Assembly: GCF_024345495.1 (NCBI RefSeq)
Contig: NZ_JAGQBF010000005.1
Location: forward strand, 45,811 to 109,810
Direction: 5' to 3'
DNA: 64,000 nt
Origin: Synechococcus sp. RedBA-s
Lineage (GTDB): Bacteria; Cyanobacteriota; Cyanobacteriia; PCC-6307; Cyanobiaceae
Part shown: positions 42,293 to 52,134 of the stretch, in pieces
Layout of the letters: each line of letters opens with the position of its first letter
Numbering within the stretch: the stretch's first letter is position 1
Position numbers and translations under genes: made by a program
The notes under the pieces: generated by a model
Told to the model about the DNA's origin: nothing
What the model saw: only the letters and a program-made list of their open reading frames with translations
Databases searched by the model: none

Positions 42293-43630
42293 TCACTTCT
42301 TGATCTTCAGGCTGTCGAGGTAGGCCTGAGGATTCTCCGGGTCGTAGACCACGCCATCGAAGAAGGTTTCCTTGCCTCGGCTGGAGCCGGTGGGAATGTC
42401 GGCAGCGGGAAGGCCCAGTTCCTTGGCCGCCTCAAGCCAGAGATCTTCGCGCGTCACCTTGTCGTTGATCGCTTTGGCCTTGTCGACCGAGTCGATCACG
42501 CCGGGATAGAACTTCCAGCGCATCGATTCGAGCAGGAACCAGAGGGTGAGGCTCTTATAGGGATAGGAGATCACACCGCGATCACTGGCCCAATAAAGGG
42601 GGCCCATGGCCGGATTGGTCTCCGGCTTCATGTCGGCGCCCAGCTTGTACTGGCCCTTGAGCGCCTCCTCCAACACCGGCACTGGGATGTTGTACCACTT
42701 GCGGGAGCTGAGGATCTTGGCCACCTCGGCACGGTTCTCTGCCTTGTCCATCCACATCTGGGCCTCGATCAGCCCCTTGATCAAGGCCACCGTGGCCTTG
42801 GGATGCTTGTCCACCCAGTCGGCCCGCACAGCCAGATACTCCTCGGGGTGAGACTTCCAGATCTGGGCGGTGATCGCCGGCAGGTAGCCCACCCCGTCCT
42901 TGACGATCCGTGACGGCCAGGGGTCGCCGGTGGAGAAGGCCTGCATCGTGCCGTTCTTCATCCCCTGGAGGGTTTCCGTGGCCGGTACCGTCAGCAGCTC
43001 CACGTCCTTGTCGGGGTCCACGCCGCCAGCGGCGAGCCAGTAGCGGATCCAGATCTCCTGGTTCGCTTTCGGGAAGGTGTAGGAGGCCCTGAACTTACTG
43101 CCGTTCTTCTTGGCGAAGGCGTCGAAGAAGCCCGGCGAGCTGGTCTTGAGGTCAACGCTGAGGTTGCCGTCCTTGACGGCATTGGAGGCAGCGATGCCGT
43201 TGCCCTGGCTCATCAGCATCGCCAGCACGTACATCGGCACCTTCTTGCCATCGGTGATCGCGCCTTCGCTGATCATCTGGGGCATGGGCATCTGCCACTG
43301 GCCGCCGTCGATGCCGCCGCCGGCGGAACCGAGCACCACGTTGTCGCGGGCGGAAGGCCAACTGGCCTGCTTGGTGAGGTTCACCTCAAGGCCATGCTTG
43401 GCGAAATACCCTTTCTCGACGGCTACCACCAAGGGGGCGGCCTCAAGGATGGGAATGAAACCGAGGCTGATCGTCTTGGTCTCAAGGCCCTTGTCGGCGG
43501 TAGCCACCGGTGTGGAGGCGTCACCCCCTCCGCCGCCCGGCTCAGGCGGGTTTCCGAGACAACCCCCGAGCATCACGCTTCCGACGAGGGTTGCGCTCAT
43601 CAGAGCCAGAAATTGACGACGCTTCGACAT
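42293..43630 (-). CDS. nrtA: Nitrate/nitrite-binding lipoprotein NrtA
   Basis: The periplasmic nitrate-binding component, 445 aa. The N-terminus is a lipoprotein signal (KRRQFLALMSATLVGSVMLGGC), followed by a Gly/Pro-rich tether. Domain blocks include LGFIPILEAAPLVVAVEKGYF, SAGGGIDGGQWQMPMPQMIS, PKANQEIWIRYWLAAGGVDPD and SRGKETFFDGVVYDP at the C-terminus. I use ATG 43630, which places KRR right before the hydrophobic core; ATG 43657 has a somewhat better ribosome-binding site (AGGA) and would add nine residues. Long divergent spacer upstream. Confidence 0.93.
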   Translation of the reverse strand: MSKRRQFLALMSATLVGSVMLGGCLGNPPEPGGGGGDASTPVATADKGLETKTISLGFIPILEAAPLVVAVEKGYFAKHGLEVNLTKQASWPSARDNVVLGSAGGGIDGGQWQMPMPQMISEGAITDGKKVPMYVLAMLMSQGNGIAASNAVKDGNLSVDLKTSSPGFFDAFAKKNGSKFRASYTFPKANQEIWIRYWLAAGGVDPDKDVELLTVPATETLQGMKNGTMQAFSTGDPWPSRIVKDGVGYLPAITAQIWKSHPEEYLAVRADWVDKHPKATVALIKGLIEAQMWMDKAENRAEVAKILSSRKWYNIPVPVLEEALKGQYKLGADMKPETNPAMGPLYWASDRGVISYPYKSLTLWFLLESMRWKFYPGVIDSVDKAKAINDKVTREDLWLEAAKELGLPAADIPTGSSRGKETFFDGVVYDPENPQAYLDSLKIKK

Positions 43631-43984
43631 GGAATGAATGGCAAAGGAAAACGACATGTCGACATCCTGTCGACAAAAAAGAAAACTGAACTATGCGTAA
43701 TACCTAGGGGAAACGGCTCATATGGTGAGGTCACCAAAGGCCGGAGCGGTGCCTCAGGGATGGAGCATGGGGTCACCGTTGCGGCGGTCAAAAGACCTTA
43801 ATGGCCTGTCCTAACGCCTGGGTATTCGCGTTCGGAAGAATTTCGTATGCCTGTGATAAGCCTAGGCAATCAATCCAGGCAATCCTTCGCGTTCAACCTC
43901 CAGAGCCAGATCTGGATTGGCCTGCTTGTTCTTTGATTCGTGCAGCGCTATCTCATAGGTTGCTCCTGGAATCGCGCACCATTC
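43631..43984. promoter_or_regulatory. Divergent nrtA / DUF6671 regulatory region
   Basis: About 350 bp between divergent genes. It includes two copies of the 8-bp palindrome TGTCGACA (43657-43664 and 43668-43675) separated by TCC, directly upstream of the 43630 start. NtcA control would be expected for a nitrate operon, but I find no clean GTA-N8-TAC site. Confidence 0.45.
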
Positions 43985-44842
43985 ATGGAGCGTTACCTCA
44001 ACGGCAAGGTCGCCCTGGCCACCATGCATGGCAAGGAAAGGGCGATTGCCCGCCCCTACCGCGCCCTGCTTGGCCTGGAGCTGGAGCTCCCCGAGGGGCT
44101 CGATACCGACGAGCTCGGCAGCTTCGACGGCCGGGTGACACGGGAAGGCGGGCCCGAGCAGGCCTGCCGCCGCAAGGCCCAGCTGGGCATGGCCGCCCTC
44201 GGCCTGCCACTCGGCCTGGCCAGTGAGGGCAGCTTCGGCCCCCACCCCGGGCTACCCATCCTGGCCGCCGGGGTGGAAGTGATGGTGTTCCTGGATCGGG
44301 AGCGCGGCCTGGAAATCTGGGAGCGGCTGATCGCCCGGCGCACCAACTTCGATCACCGATGCGCCGCAAAGCTGGCGGAGCTGGAGGGCTGGCTCGCACA
44401 GGTGGGCTTCCCCGCCCATGGCCTGATCGTGCGCCCGGAGCACGCCTGCAGTGGCGCCGAAACGCTTTTGTTCAAAGACCTGCCCGATCACCCGCGCCTG
44501 GCCGGAGCAATCGCCGCCGCCTCCTCCTCCTCCAACAACGGCCGGGCCCAGGTGGAAACCGACATGCGCGCCCACCGCAACCCCACCCGCATGGCCTCCC
44601 TGCGCGCCCTGGCCACAAAGCTGGCACGCCGTATCGCCACGGCCTGCCCCGCCTGCACGGCCCCGGGCTGGGGGCGACTGGACGTGGTACCGGGTCTGCC
44701 CTGCGGCTGGTGCGGCATGCCCACGCCCCTGACACTCCGCGAGCGGTTCGGCTGCGTCAGCTGCTCCCACACTGAAGAGCACCCCCGCCCGGATGGACTG
44801 GCTGAGGCCGATCCGCAGCACTGCCCGCTGTGTAATCCCTGA
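43985..44842 (+). CDS. DUF6671-like protein with zinc-ribbon-like C-terminus
   Basis: A 285-aa protein from ATG 43985. The conserved start (GKVALATMHGKERAIARPY) and the GLASEGSFGPHPGLP block recall the DUF6671 family. From about residue 215 it has several CxxC pairs (CPAC, CGWC, CVSC, CPLC), looking like two zinc ribbons. The role is not known. It is divergent from nrtA and convergent with sbtB. Confidence 0.7.
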   Translation: MERYLNGKVALATMHGKERAIARPYRALLGLELELPEGLDTDELGSFDGRVTREGGPEQACRRKAQLGMAALGLPLGLASEGSFGPHPGLPILAAGVEVMVFLDRERGLEIWERLIARRTNFDHRCAAKLAELEGWLAQVGFPAHGLIVRPEHACSGAETLLFKDLPDHPRLAGAIAAASSSSNNGRAQVETDMRAHRNPTRMASLRALATKLARRIATACPACTAPGWGRLDVVPGLPCGWCGMPTPLTLRERFGCVSCSHTEEHPRPDGLAEADPQHCPLCNP

Positions 44843-44956
44843 GTGTCACCTCCGTGTGCGCGGAGCCCGACCGCACCGCCGTCAAGACGACCAGAAACGC
44901 AGAAATCCCGGCCATGTGCAGGCACACAGCCGAGATACAGATCAGCTCAGATCACA

Positions 44957-45271
44957 TCAGAACTTATGATCGCGCAGGGCTTCCACCTGGTAGATATAAG
45001 TGATGATCGAGTAGTCCGCGTAAAACTTGGCTGCGATATCGTTGGTGATCTTGTCGGCCAGCTCGCGGGTGCCGGTGAGAACCTCGATTTTCACATTGGA
45101 AAGGGTGTGCGACACGCTGGGCTCTCCCGTGGAGCGCACATTGCGGCTGCCTTCCCCTCCAGCGGCATTCACGGTGTACCCGGTGGCACCTGCCGCCTTG
45201 ATGAGCTTGATGAGTTTCTTGGAGAGGATTTCCTCCCCAACGATCACCAGCTTCCAGACCTGTTGACTCAT
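44957..45271 (-). CDS. sbtB: PII-like regulator SbtB
   Basis: A 104-aa PII-like trimeric protein that binds adenine nucleotides and controls the bicarbonate transporter SbtA. Typical parts are [27 protein letters not shown], the T-loop [19 protein letters not shown], and [15 protein letters not shown]. The C-terminus ends ALRDHKF, so the CGxxGC redox loop found in many SbtB proteins is absent. It is 52 bp downstream of sbtA on the same strand. Confidence 0.93.
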   Translation of the reverse strand: MSQQVWKLVIVGEEILSKKLIKLIKAAGATGYTVNAAGGEGSRNVRSTGEPSVSHTLSNVKIEVLTGTRELADKITNDIAAKFYADYSIITYIYQVEALRDHKF

Positions 45272-45323
45272 GGACTTGGCCTCAAATGGTGGTATTCAGG
45301 AAATTGATATGTGGGTTGCGAAG

Positions 45324-46322
45324 TTATCTGCCGAGGAGCACCTCTGCAATCCCGATGAATAGTGGAATGCAGATAGCGATCGCCACTGGCGTGCCGATGG
45401 CTGTGGACGCACCAATGTAGGCCGAGGGATTCGCAGAAGGGATGCCGGCACGAAGCGTGGGCGGGCCGGAGATATCCGAGCTCGACGCGGCGATCACCGC
45501 CAGCACCACCGCGCCACCGATGCTGAAGCCGGTAAGTTTGTGAATGATGAGGCCGACACCGAAAGCGAGAAAACCATGCAAGATGGGCGCAATGAATGCA
45601 TAGATGGCAAACCACTGGGCAACCTTGCGCAGCTCATTCATGCGCTGGGCGGCCTCCATCCCCATGATGATCATCAGAATCGCCAGGAAGCCGCGGAAGA
45701 GGGGGTTGAAGAAGCTCTCATAGACAGGCTCGGGCTTGGTGAGAATGCCAAGGGCCACGCCCAGAAGCAGCGACGTGACGGCCGAACTCTGCACGCTTTC
45801 CTTGATGATCGGCCAGATCTCGACTTTCTCGGAAGTGTTGCCGGTCTTCTTGCTGAGATAAACGCTGGCCACCACGATGGCCGTCACCAGCGCCGGGATG
45901 TCCATGAAGGGATAGAGGGCCGCCGTCCAGGCCTCATAGGGAATTTTGGCGGAATCCAGCTGCGGCAGGACCGCCGCCAGCGTGGAGCCACTCACCGCGC
46001 CGAACAGACCGCCGGTGGCCACGGCGTCAGGCACGGTGATGCCTGGCAGTTTCCCAATGGTGTAACGAGCGATGAATACGATCACAATGCCAAGCCCCAC
46101 AGCCGCGAGCGCCGGGAGAAAGATCTCGGTGGGGTTGGAATTGCGAATCGCTATCCCGCCAGTCAAGCCGATCTTCATCAACAGGAAGAAGCTGATGAAC
46201 TTGTAGATCGAGTCTGGAATGGCCAGCTGGCTGCCAAGCGCGGCGACGACAATGCCACCGATCAGGAAGCCAAGGGTTGGAGACTGAAGCTGCTCCAAGA
46301 AAAGCTTTAAGAAATCGGACAA
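45324..46322 (-). CDS. sbtA: Sodium-dependent bicarbonate transporter SbtA
   Basis: A high-affinity Na+/HCO3- symporter of the plasma membrane, 332 aa, with about ten spans. Repeats with conserved Ser-rich loops are visible: GGLFGAVSGSTLAAVLPQL and AVIAASSSDISGPPTLRAGIPSANPSAYIG. The start is TTG 46322 with an AGAGGA ribosome-binding site 6 bases upstream; no ATG is suitable. It is shorter than the 370-aa freshwater type because the central cytoplasmic loop is small. It is divergent from flv3 with 305 bp between. Confidence 0.93.
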   Translation of the reverse strand: MSDFLKLFLEQLQSPTLGFLIGGIVVAALGSQLAIPDSIYKFISFFLLMKIGLTGGIAIRNSNPTEIFLPALAAVGLGIVIVFIARYTIGKLPGITVPDAVATGGLFGAVSGSTLAAVLPQLDSAKIPYEAWTAALYPFMDIPALVTAIVVASVYLSKKTGNTSEKVEIWPIIKESVQSSAVTSLLLGVALGILTKPEPVYESFFNPLFRGFLAILMIIMGMEAAQRMNELRKVAQWFAIYAFIAPILHGFLAFGVGLIIHKLTGFSIGGAVVLAVIAASSSDISGPPTLRAGIPSANPSAYIGASTAIGTPVAIAICIPLFIGIAEVLLGR

Positions 46323-46627
46323 ATCAAATCCTCTTGTTGTGTTGGTACACCAGGTCGCGGAGAGTTTAGATTTCGGTGATCGAGGTTTTGGGCAGACCTA
46401 GGCCCAGCCGATGTGGTTCTTCACTCGTAGGCCCACGCACTGGGGGGTGAAGCGGCTGTCATTGCCCAGCCCGGCCTCCAGCGCTGGGCATGGAGCCTTG
46501 TGGCCAAGACAGCCGCGCCTATGGCTGTCATCAGATTCTCGAATCGTCGGAACTCTCCTTCGGCCCCACTGGAGCCAAGGAAATCCCAACGGCGTTTCTA
46601 GAGTCAATTTCCCTGCAGACGCCGTCG
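46323..46627. promoter_or_regulatory. Divergent sbtA / flv3 intergenic region
   Basis: 305 bp without a gene between two divergent, carbon- and light-linked operons. The AGAGGA ribosome-binding site of sbtA is at 46329-46334. I see no convincing operator or terminator; shared control of both operons is possible but unsupported by a recognised site. Confidence 0.4.
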
Positions 46628-48367
46628 ATGACTGTCGCCACCGCTGCGCCACCGCGCCTCTCGCTGCAGTGTGAGGCGATCGGGCCCGACACCACCACCA
46701 TCCGTTCCCTCGACTGGGACCGCAGCCGCTTCGACATCGAGTTCGGCCTACGCAACGGCACCACCTACAACGCCTTCCTGGTGCGGGGTGAGCGCACCGC
46801 CCTGATCGACACCAGCCACCTCAAGTTCGCCGACACCTGGCTGCCCCTGCTGGAGGAGCAGATCGATCCGCTGGCCATCCATCACCTGATCGTGTCCCAC
46901 ACCGAGCCCGACCACTCCGGCCTGATCGGCCACCTGCTGGAGCGCAATCCCGAGATCGAGATCGTGGCCTCAAAGGTGGCGATCCAATTTCTCGCCGATC
47001 AGGTTCACAGGCCCTTCCGCAGCCGTGCGGTGAAGAGCGGTGAGGAACTCGATCTGGGCGTCAATCCCAGCAGCGGAGTGCAGCACCGCTTCGAGTTCCT
47101 GAGCGCCCCCAACCTGCACTGGCCCGACACGATCTTCTCCTTCGATCACGGCACGGGCATCCTCTACACCTGCGATGCCTTCGGTCTGCACTACTGCGGC
47201 GACGACATCTTCGATGTCGATCCCGGCGCCATCGCCCCCGACTTCCGCTTCTATTACGACTGCCTGATGGGGCCCAACGCCCGCAGCGTGCTGCAGGCCC
47301 TCAAGCGCATGGATACCCTGCCGCCGATCCGGATGATCGCCACCGGCCATGGCCCGCTGCTGCGCGACCACCTCGGTCTCTGGACCGGCGACTACCGCGA
47401 CTGGAGCAGCCAGCGCAGCGCCGGCGAAACCTATGCCGCCGTCTGTTACTTGAGCCAGTACGGCTTCTGTGACCGGCTCAGCCAGGCGATCGCCCGTGGC
47501 ATCGGCAAAGCAGAGGCCCAGGTCCAGTTGGTGGATCTGCGCGCCACCGATGCGCAGGAACTGGCGGCCCTGGTGGGGGAGGCCAGCGCCGTGGTGGTGC
47601 CCACCTGGCCGTCAAAGCCAGATCCCGAGCTGCAGCAGTCGATCGGCACCCTGCTGGCCGCCCTCAAACCCAAGCAATGGGTGGCGGCCTACGACGCCTA
47701 CGGCGGCAACGACCAGCCGATCGACAGCGTCGCAGCCCAGCTGCGCAGCGTGGGGCAGAAGGAGGCGTTCGAGCCGCTGCGCATTCGCCAGGTGCCCGAC
47801 GGCAACGACTACCAGCGCTGCGAAGAGGCCGGCACTGACCTGGGCCAGTTACTCACCCGTGCCCGCACGATCGCAGCGATGAAGTCGCTCGATGGCGACC
47901 TCGACAAGGCCCTCGGCCGCCTCAGCGGCGGGCTTTATATCGTCACCGCCCGCCAGGGGGAGCGCAGCAGCGCCATGGTGGCCAGCTGGGTGAGCCAGGC
48001 CAGCTTCGATCCGCCGGGCCTCTCGATCGCCGTGGCCAAGGACCGGGCCATCGAGGCCCTGATGCAGGTGGGCGACCGCTTCGTGCTCAACGTCCTGCGG
48101 GACGACAACCATCAAGAGCTGCTGCGCCACTTCCTCAAGCGCTTCCCGCCTGGAGCCGATCGCTTCTCCGGCGTCTCCACCCTCGATGGGGTGTCCGCGG
48201 GCGGTCCGGTGCTGGGAGATGCCCTGGCCTACCTGGGCTGCCGGGTGGCCCAGCGCATGGAGGGCCCCGACCACTGGATCATCTACGCCGAGGTGGAGGA
48301 GGGCACCGTGGCCGACAGTGAGGCCACCACCGCTGTGCACCATCGCAAGGTGGGCAATCACTACTGA
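46628..48367 (+). CDS. flv3: Flavodiiron protein Flv3
   Basis: A class C flavodiiron protein (579 aa) that reduces O2 to water with NAD(P)H or ferredoxin, protecting photosystem I. The N-terminal MBL domain keeps the canonical diiron ligands (His91-x-Glu93-x-Asp95-His96 in SHTEPDHSG), then a flavodoxin-like domain (from about residue 262) and a C-terminal flavin-reductase domain (VTARQGERSSAMVASWVSQASFDPPGL). Canonical ligands identify the Flv3/Flv4 type, and pairing with a ligand-poor partner points to Flv3. The stop overlaps the next start by one base. Confidence 0.92.
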   Translation: MTVATAAPPRLSLQCEAIGPDTTTIRSLDWDRSRFDIEFGLRNGTTYNAFLVRGERTALIDTSHLKFADTWLPLLEEQIDPLAIHHLIVSHTEPDHSGLIGHLLERNPEIEIVASKVAIQFLADQVHRPFRSRAVKSGEELDLGVNPSSGVQHRFEFLSAPNLHWPDTIFSFDHGTGILYTCDAFGLHYCGDDIFDVDPGAIAPDFRFYYDCLMGPNARSVLQALKRMDTLPPIRMIATGHGPLLRDHLGLWTGDYRDWSSQRSAGETYAAVCYLSQYGFCDRLSQAIARGIGKAEAQVQLVDLRATDAQELAALVGEASAVVVPTWPSKPDPELQQSIGTLLAALKPKQWVAAYDAYGGNDQPIDSVAAQLRSVGQKEAFEPLRIRQVPDGNDYQRCEEAGTDLGQLLTRARTIAAMKSLDGDLDKALGRLSGGLYIVTARQGERSSAMVASWVSQASFDPPGLSIAVAKDRAIEALMQVGDRFVLNVLRDDNHQELLRHFLKRFPPGADRFSGVSTLDGVSAGGPVLGDALAYLGCRVAQRMEGPDHWIIYAEVEEGTVADSEATTAVHHRKVGNHY

Positions 48368-50214
48368 TGGGCTCCTCCTCTGCCGCCGCACCCACCGCCG
48401 CTGCCGCGGGCACCGACCGGCGTGTGATCGTGCTGCCTATCGACACCGGCCTGCTCTGCCTGAGGGGCCTCAGCCCCCAGCGCCTGCGCTTCGAGGTGGA
48501 GTACGGCCTCGAGCGGGGCACCACCGCCAACGCCTTTCTGTTCACCGCCGGCGTCACCAGCGCCGGCCAGCCGGTGCCACCGGTGCTGATCCATCCACCT
48601 GGGGCCTCTTTCGCGCAGCCCTTCCTGGATCAGCTCGCGGACCTGGTGCCGGCCGACGCGGCCCTGAAGCTGGTGGTGGGCCACCTCAACCCCAACCGGG
48701 TGGCGCTGCTGCACCAGCTGGCGTTGCGCTGGCCGGCCCTGATGCTGGTGGCCTCCAACGCCGGTGCCCGGCTTCTGGAGGAACTCTGGAGCCAGCGCCG
48801 GCCCACCGCCGCAGGGGCGGAGCCCGAGCCCCCGCTTCCGCCCCTGCCTCCGATCGATGTGATCAAGCAGGAAGTGAACCGGGAGCTGGCGAACGGGTTC
48901 CGGCTCACCCTGATTCCCACCCCCACACCCCGCTGGCCCAGTGCCCTTGTGGCCTTCGAGGAGCGCACCGGCCTGCTGATGAGCGGCAAGTTCTTCGCCG
49001 CCCACCGCTGCAGCGAGGGCTGGGCCGAGGCCAACCGCGACAGCACCGAGGAGGATCGCCGCTACTTCTACGACTGCCTGATGGCGCCGATGGCGCGCCA
49101 GGTGGAAACGGTGGTCGACCGCCTCGATGAGCTGGCGATCCGAACGATCGCCCCGGGGCATGGCCCGGCGATCAGCGAAAGCTGGCGCAGTCTGCTGGCC
49201 GACTACCGCCGCTGGGGTGAAAGCCAGGAGAAGGCCCAGCTCTCGGTGGCCCTGCTCTATGCCAGCGCCTATGGCAACACCGCCGCCATCGCTGACGCCC
49301 TGGCCCAGGGGGTGGCGCGCACAGGGGTCCGGGTCGAGAGCCTGAACTGTGAATTCGCGCCCCCCGAGCAGCTCCTGCAGACCATCCGCGGCTGCGACGC
49401 GCTGATGATCGGCTCCCCCACCCTCGGGGGCCATGCCCCCACGCCGATCGTTTCGGCCCTGGGCACCCTGCTGGCGGAGGGCGACCGCGAGAAGCCGGTG
49501 GGCGTGTTCGGCAGCTTCGGCTGGAGTGGCGAGGCCATCGATTTGCTCGAGAGCAAGCTGCGCGACGGCGGCTTCCGCTTCGCCTTCGAGCCGATTCGGG
49601 TGAAGTTCAGCCCCGATGCGGCCACCCTCAAGCGGCTGGAGGAAACCGGCACGGCCCTGGGGCGGGACCTGCAGCAGCGCCAGAAGCGCCAGAAGCGGGT
49701 GGCCGGCGGTGGCCTGAGCGAAAGCCGCAGCAACCCGGCGGTGCTGGCGCTCGGGCGCGTGGTGGGCTCCCTCTGTGTCCTCACCACCCGCAAGGGGGAG
49801 GGGGAGAACGCCCTGGCGGGGGCGATGGTGGCCAGCTGGGTCAGCCAGGCCAGCTTCAGCCCGCCGGGCGTCACGGTGGCGGTGGCCAGGGACCGCGCCG
49901 TCGAAGCGCTGCTGCACGTGGGCGATGCGTTCACCCTCAACGTGCTGGCCGCCGGGCGGGAAAGCGGGCCGATGAAGCAGTTCCTGCAACCCTTTCCCCC
50001 CGGTGCCGACCGTTTCGCGGGGCTGGAGCTGGAGAGCAGTCCGGGAGGCCAGCCGGTGCTGCCGGAGGCCCTGGCCTGGCTGGAGGCCCAGGTGAGCCAG
50101 CGGATGGAGTGCGGGGACCACTGGCTGATCTACGCCGTCGTGAGCCAAGGCGCCGTGCTGGATCCCACGGGCACGACGGCAGTGCACAAGCGGCGCAGCG
50201 GGGCCAACTACTGA
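48367..50214 (+). CDS. flv1: Flavodiiron protein Flv1
   Basis: The hetero-oligomer partner of Flv3, 615 aa with the same three domains. The diiron motif is replaced: His106-Leu-Asn108-Pro-Asn110-Arg111 instead of HxExDH, as known for Flv1/Flv2. The flavodoxin domain begins at LLYASAYGNTAAIADAL, and the reductase domain includes LTTRKGEGENALAGAMVASWVSQASF. ATG 48367 overlaps the flv3 stop (TGATG). Two insertions relative to flv3 (Pro-rich, around residues 140-165) explain the greater length. Confidence 0.92.
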   Translation: MGSSSAAAPTAAAAGTDRRVIVLPIDTGLLCLRGLSPQRLRFEVEYGLERGTTANAFLFTAGVTSAGQPVPPVLIHPPGASFAQPFLDQLADLVPADAALKLVVGHLNPNRVALLHQLALRWPALMLVASNAGARLLEELWSQRRPTAAGAEPEPPLPPLPPIDVIKQEVNRELANGFRLTLIPTPTPRWPSALVAFEERTGLLMSGKFFAAHRCSEGWAEANRDSTEEDRRYFYDCLMAPMARQVETVVDRLDELAIRTIAPGHGPAISESWRSLLADYRRWGESQEKAQLSVALLYASAYGNTAAIADALAQGVARTGVRVESLNCEFAPPEQLLQTIRGCDALMIGSPTLGGHAPTPIVSALGTLLAEGDREKPVGVFGSFGWSGEAIDLLESKLRDGGFRFAFEPIRVKFSPDAATLKRLEETGTALGRDLQQRQKRQKRVAGGGLSESRSNPAVLALGRVVGSLCVLTTRKGEGENALAGAMVASWVSQASFSPPGVTVAVARDRAVEALLHVGDAFTLNVLAAGRESGPMKQFLQPFPPGADRFAGLELESSPGGQPVLPEALAWLEAQVSQRMECGDHWLIYAVVSQGAVLDPTGTTAVHKRRSGANY

Positions 50215-50287
50215 TCCAGCTAACTCATAGTCACTCCGACTTAGTGTTACGGTATGGGGAGACCGGCCAACCCGCTCCCCTGTGTCC

Positions 50288-51001
50288 ATGGATCTCTCCA
50301 ACCCCGTCACCAGCGCCAATCTCGAAGCCGCCTTCGGCGGCGAGAGCATGGCCAACCGCAAATACCTGTTCTTCGCCGATGTGGCCAAGAAGCTCGGCCA
50401 TGGCGAGCTGGCCCGCCTCTTCCGCGACACCGCCGCCCAGGAAACCGAGCACGCCTTCGCCCATTTCCGCCTGCTCCATCCCGAGCTGGTGGTGGCGGAT
50501 CCCGCCTCCCTCAGCGACGAGCAGAAGCAGGCGGTGCTCGCCCGTTGCCTGGAGCTGGCGATCGAAGGCGAAACCTACGAGTACACCACCATGTATCCGG
50601 AGTTCGCCGCCGCCGCCCGCACCGAACGGGACGCCACGGCCGAAGCAGAATTCAACGAGCAGATCGCCGAATCAACCGAGCACGCCGGAGTCTTCCGCAA
50701 GGCCGCCAGTAACTTTGGCTTCCTCACCCCCATCGAGCACCACCATGCCGACCGCTACGGCATCGCCCTGAAGGCCCTCTTCGGTGAGGGCACGGCCGGT
50801 GAGGCCAGTGAGCCGCTGCCCGGCCTCTGGATCTGCAAGGTCTGCTCGATGATCTACGACCCCGCCATCGGCGACCCCGACTCCGGCATCGCCGCCGGCA
50901 CCCCCTTCGAGGCCATCCCCGACGACTGGGAATGCCCGATCTGCGGGGTCCGCAAAGCCAGCTTCGAGCCCTACCGCGAGCCGGAGCTGCTGGTGGCCTG
51001 A
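50288..51001 (+). CDS. rbr: Rubrerythrin with C-terminal rubredoxin domain
   Basis: A non-heme diiron peroxidase, 237 aa from ATG 50288. The N-terminal ferritin-like domain has the diiron-ligand helices ([53 protein letters not shown]). The C-terminal rubredoxin binds iron with [11 protein letters not shown] and ECPICGVRK. It destroys H2O2 using electrons from rubredoxin. It lies 74 bp after flv1 on the same strand, fitting an O2/peroxide disposal cluster. Confidence 0.93.
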   Translation: MDLSNPVTSANLEAAFGGESMANRKYLFFADVAKKLGHGELARLFRDTAAQETEHAFAHFRLLHPELVVADPASLSDEQKQAVLARCLELAIEGETYEYTTMYPEFAAAARTERDATAEAEFNEQIAESTEHAGVFRKAASNFGFLTPIEHHHADRYGIALKALFGEGTAGEASEPLPGLWICKVCSMIYDPAIGDPDSGIAAGTPFEAIPDDWECPICGVRKASFEPYREPELLVA

Positions 51002-51072
51002 TCGCCGGCCTGAATCGATCACCGGCCGCCTGAGTGCCGGACTCATCACCGACACCCGCTGCTTGTCACCCC

Positions 51073-52134
51073 ATGACCGACCTGTTCACTCCCATGCAGC
51101 TCGGCTCCCTGGAGCTGCCCAACCGGGTGCTGATGGCTCCTCTCACCCGGTCGCGGGCGGAACAGGATCACGTGCCCGGGACGCTGATGGCCAAGTACTA
51201 CGCCCAGCGTGCCTCAGCCGGGGTGATCATCGCCGAGGCCACCATGGCGATGGAGGGCCATTCGTCGTTCATCAATGAACCCGCCATCCACTCCGCCGCC
51301 CAGGTGGAGGGCTGGCGGCTGAGCACCGAAGCGGTCCACAACGCCGGTGGCCGGATCATTCTGCAGATCTGGCATGGAGGCCGCGCCTGCCATCCTCTCC
51401 TCAATGGAGGCCGTCAGCCGGTGGCCCCCAGCCCGATCGCCATCACCGGCGACGAGATCCACACCCCCGAAGGCAAGAAGCCCTATGTGGTGCCGCGCGA
51501 GCTGACCGATGAGGAGCTGCCGGCCATCGTGGAGGGCTTCCGCCTCGCTGCCCGCAATGCCATCGCGGCCGGTTTCGACGGTGTGGAAGTGCACGGGGCC
51601 AACGGCTACCTGCTCGATGAATTCCTGCGTGATGGCAGCAACCACCGCACAGGGCCCTACGGCGGGTCGCTTGAGAACCGATCCCGGCTGCTGCTCGAAG
51701 TGATCGAGGCGGTGCGGGCTGAGACCGATCTGGTGGGGCTGCGCATCTCGCCGCTCAACGGCTACAACTCCATGGCCGATTCCGATCCGCTTGGCCTCTC
51801 CAGCTGGCTGGCCGATCGGCTCAGCAGCGCCGGCCTGGATTTTCTGCATGTGATGCGGGGCGATTTTCTCGGCCAGCAGCAAGGGGATCTGCTCACCCCG
51901 ATCCGCGAGCGCTTCAGCGGCACCCTGATCGCCAACATGGGCTACAGCGCCAGCGAGGCCAATGCAGCCATCGGAGCTGGTGACATCGATGCCGTGGCCT
52001 TCGGCACTGCCTTCCTGGCCAACCCCGACCTGCCCGAGCGCCTGCGCCGCGGCGCGGCGCTCAACAGCCCCGATCCGGCCACCTTCTACAGCCCTGGTTC
52101 TGCCGGCTACACCGACTACCCCGCCCTGCCATGA
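51073..52134 (+). CDS. Ene-reductase of the old yellow enzyme family
   Basis: An FMN-dependent alkene reductase, 353 aa. Signature regions are RVLMAPLTRSRAE, ILQIWHGGRACHPL (His/Gly region for FMN and substrate), GFDGVEVHGANGYLLDEFLRDGSNHRTGPYGGSLENR, and GAGDIDAVAFGTAFLANPDLP. Similar cyanobacterial enzymes reduce activated alkenes such as maleimides and enones, and may detoxify electrophiles. ATG 51073 is chosen. The stop overlaps the pirin start by four bases (ATGA). Confidence 0.92.
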   Translation: MTDLFTPMQLGSLELPNRVLMAPLTRSRAEQDHVPGTLMAKYYAQRASAGVIIAEATMAMEGHSSFINEPAIHSAAQVEGWRLSTEAVHNAGGRIILQIWHGGRACHPLLNGGRQPVAPSPIAITGDEIHTPEGKKPYVVPRELTDEELPAIVEGFRLAARNAIAAGFDGVEVHGANGYLLDEFLRDGSNHRTGPYGGSLENRSRLLLEVIEAVRAETDLVGLRISPLNGYNSMADSDPLGLSSWLADRLSSAGLDFLHVMRGDFLGQQQGDLLTPIRERFSGTLIANMGYSASEANAAIGAGDIDAVAFGTAFLANPDLPERLRRGAALNSPDPATFYSPGSAGYTDYPALP

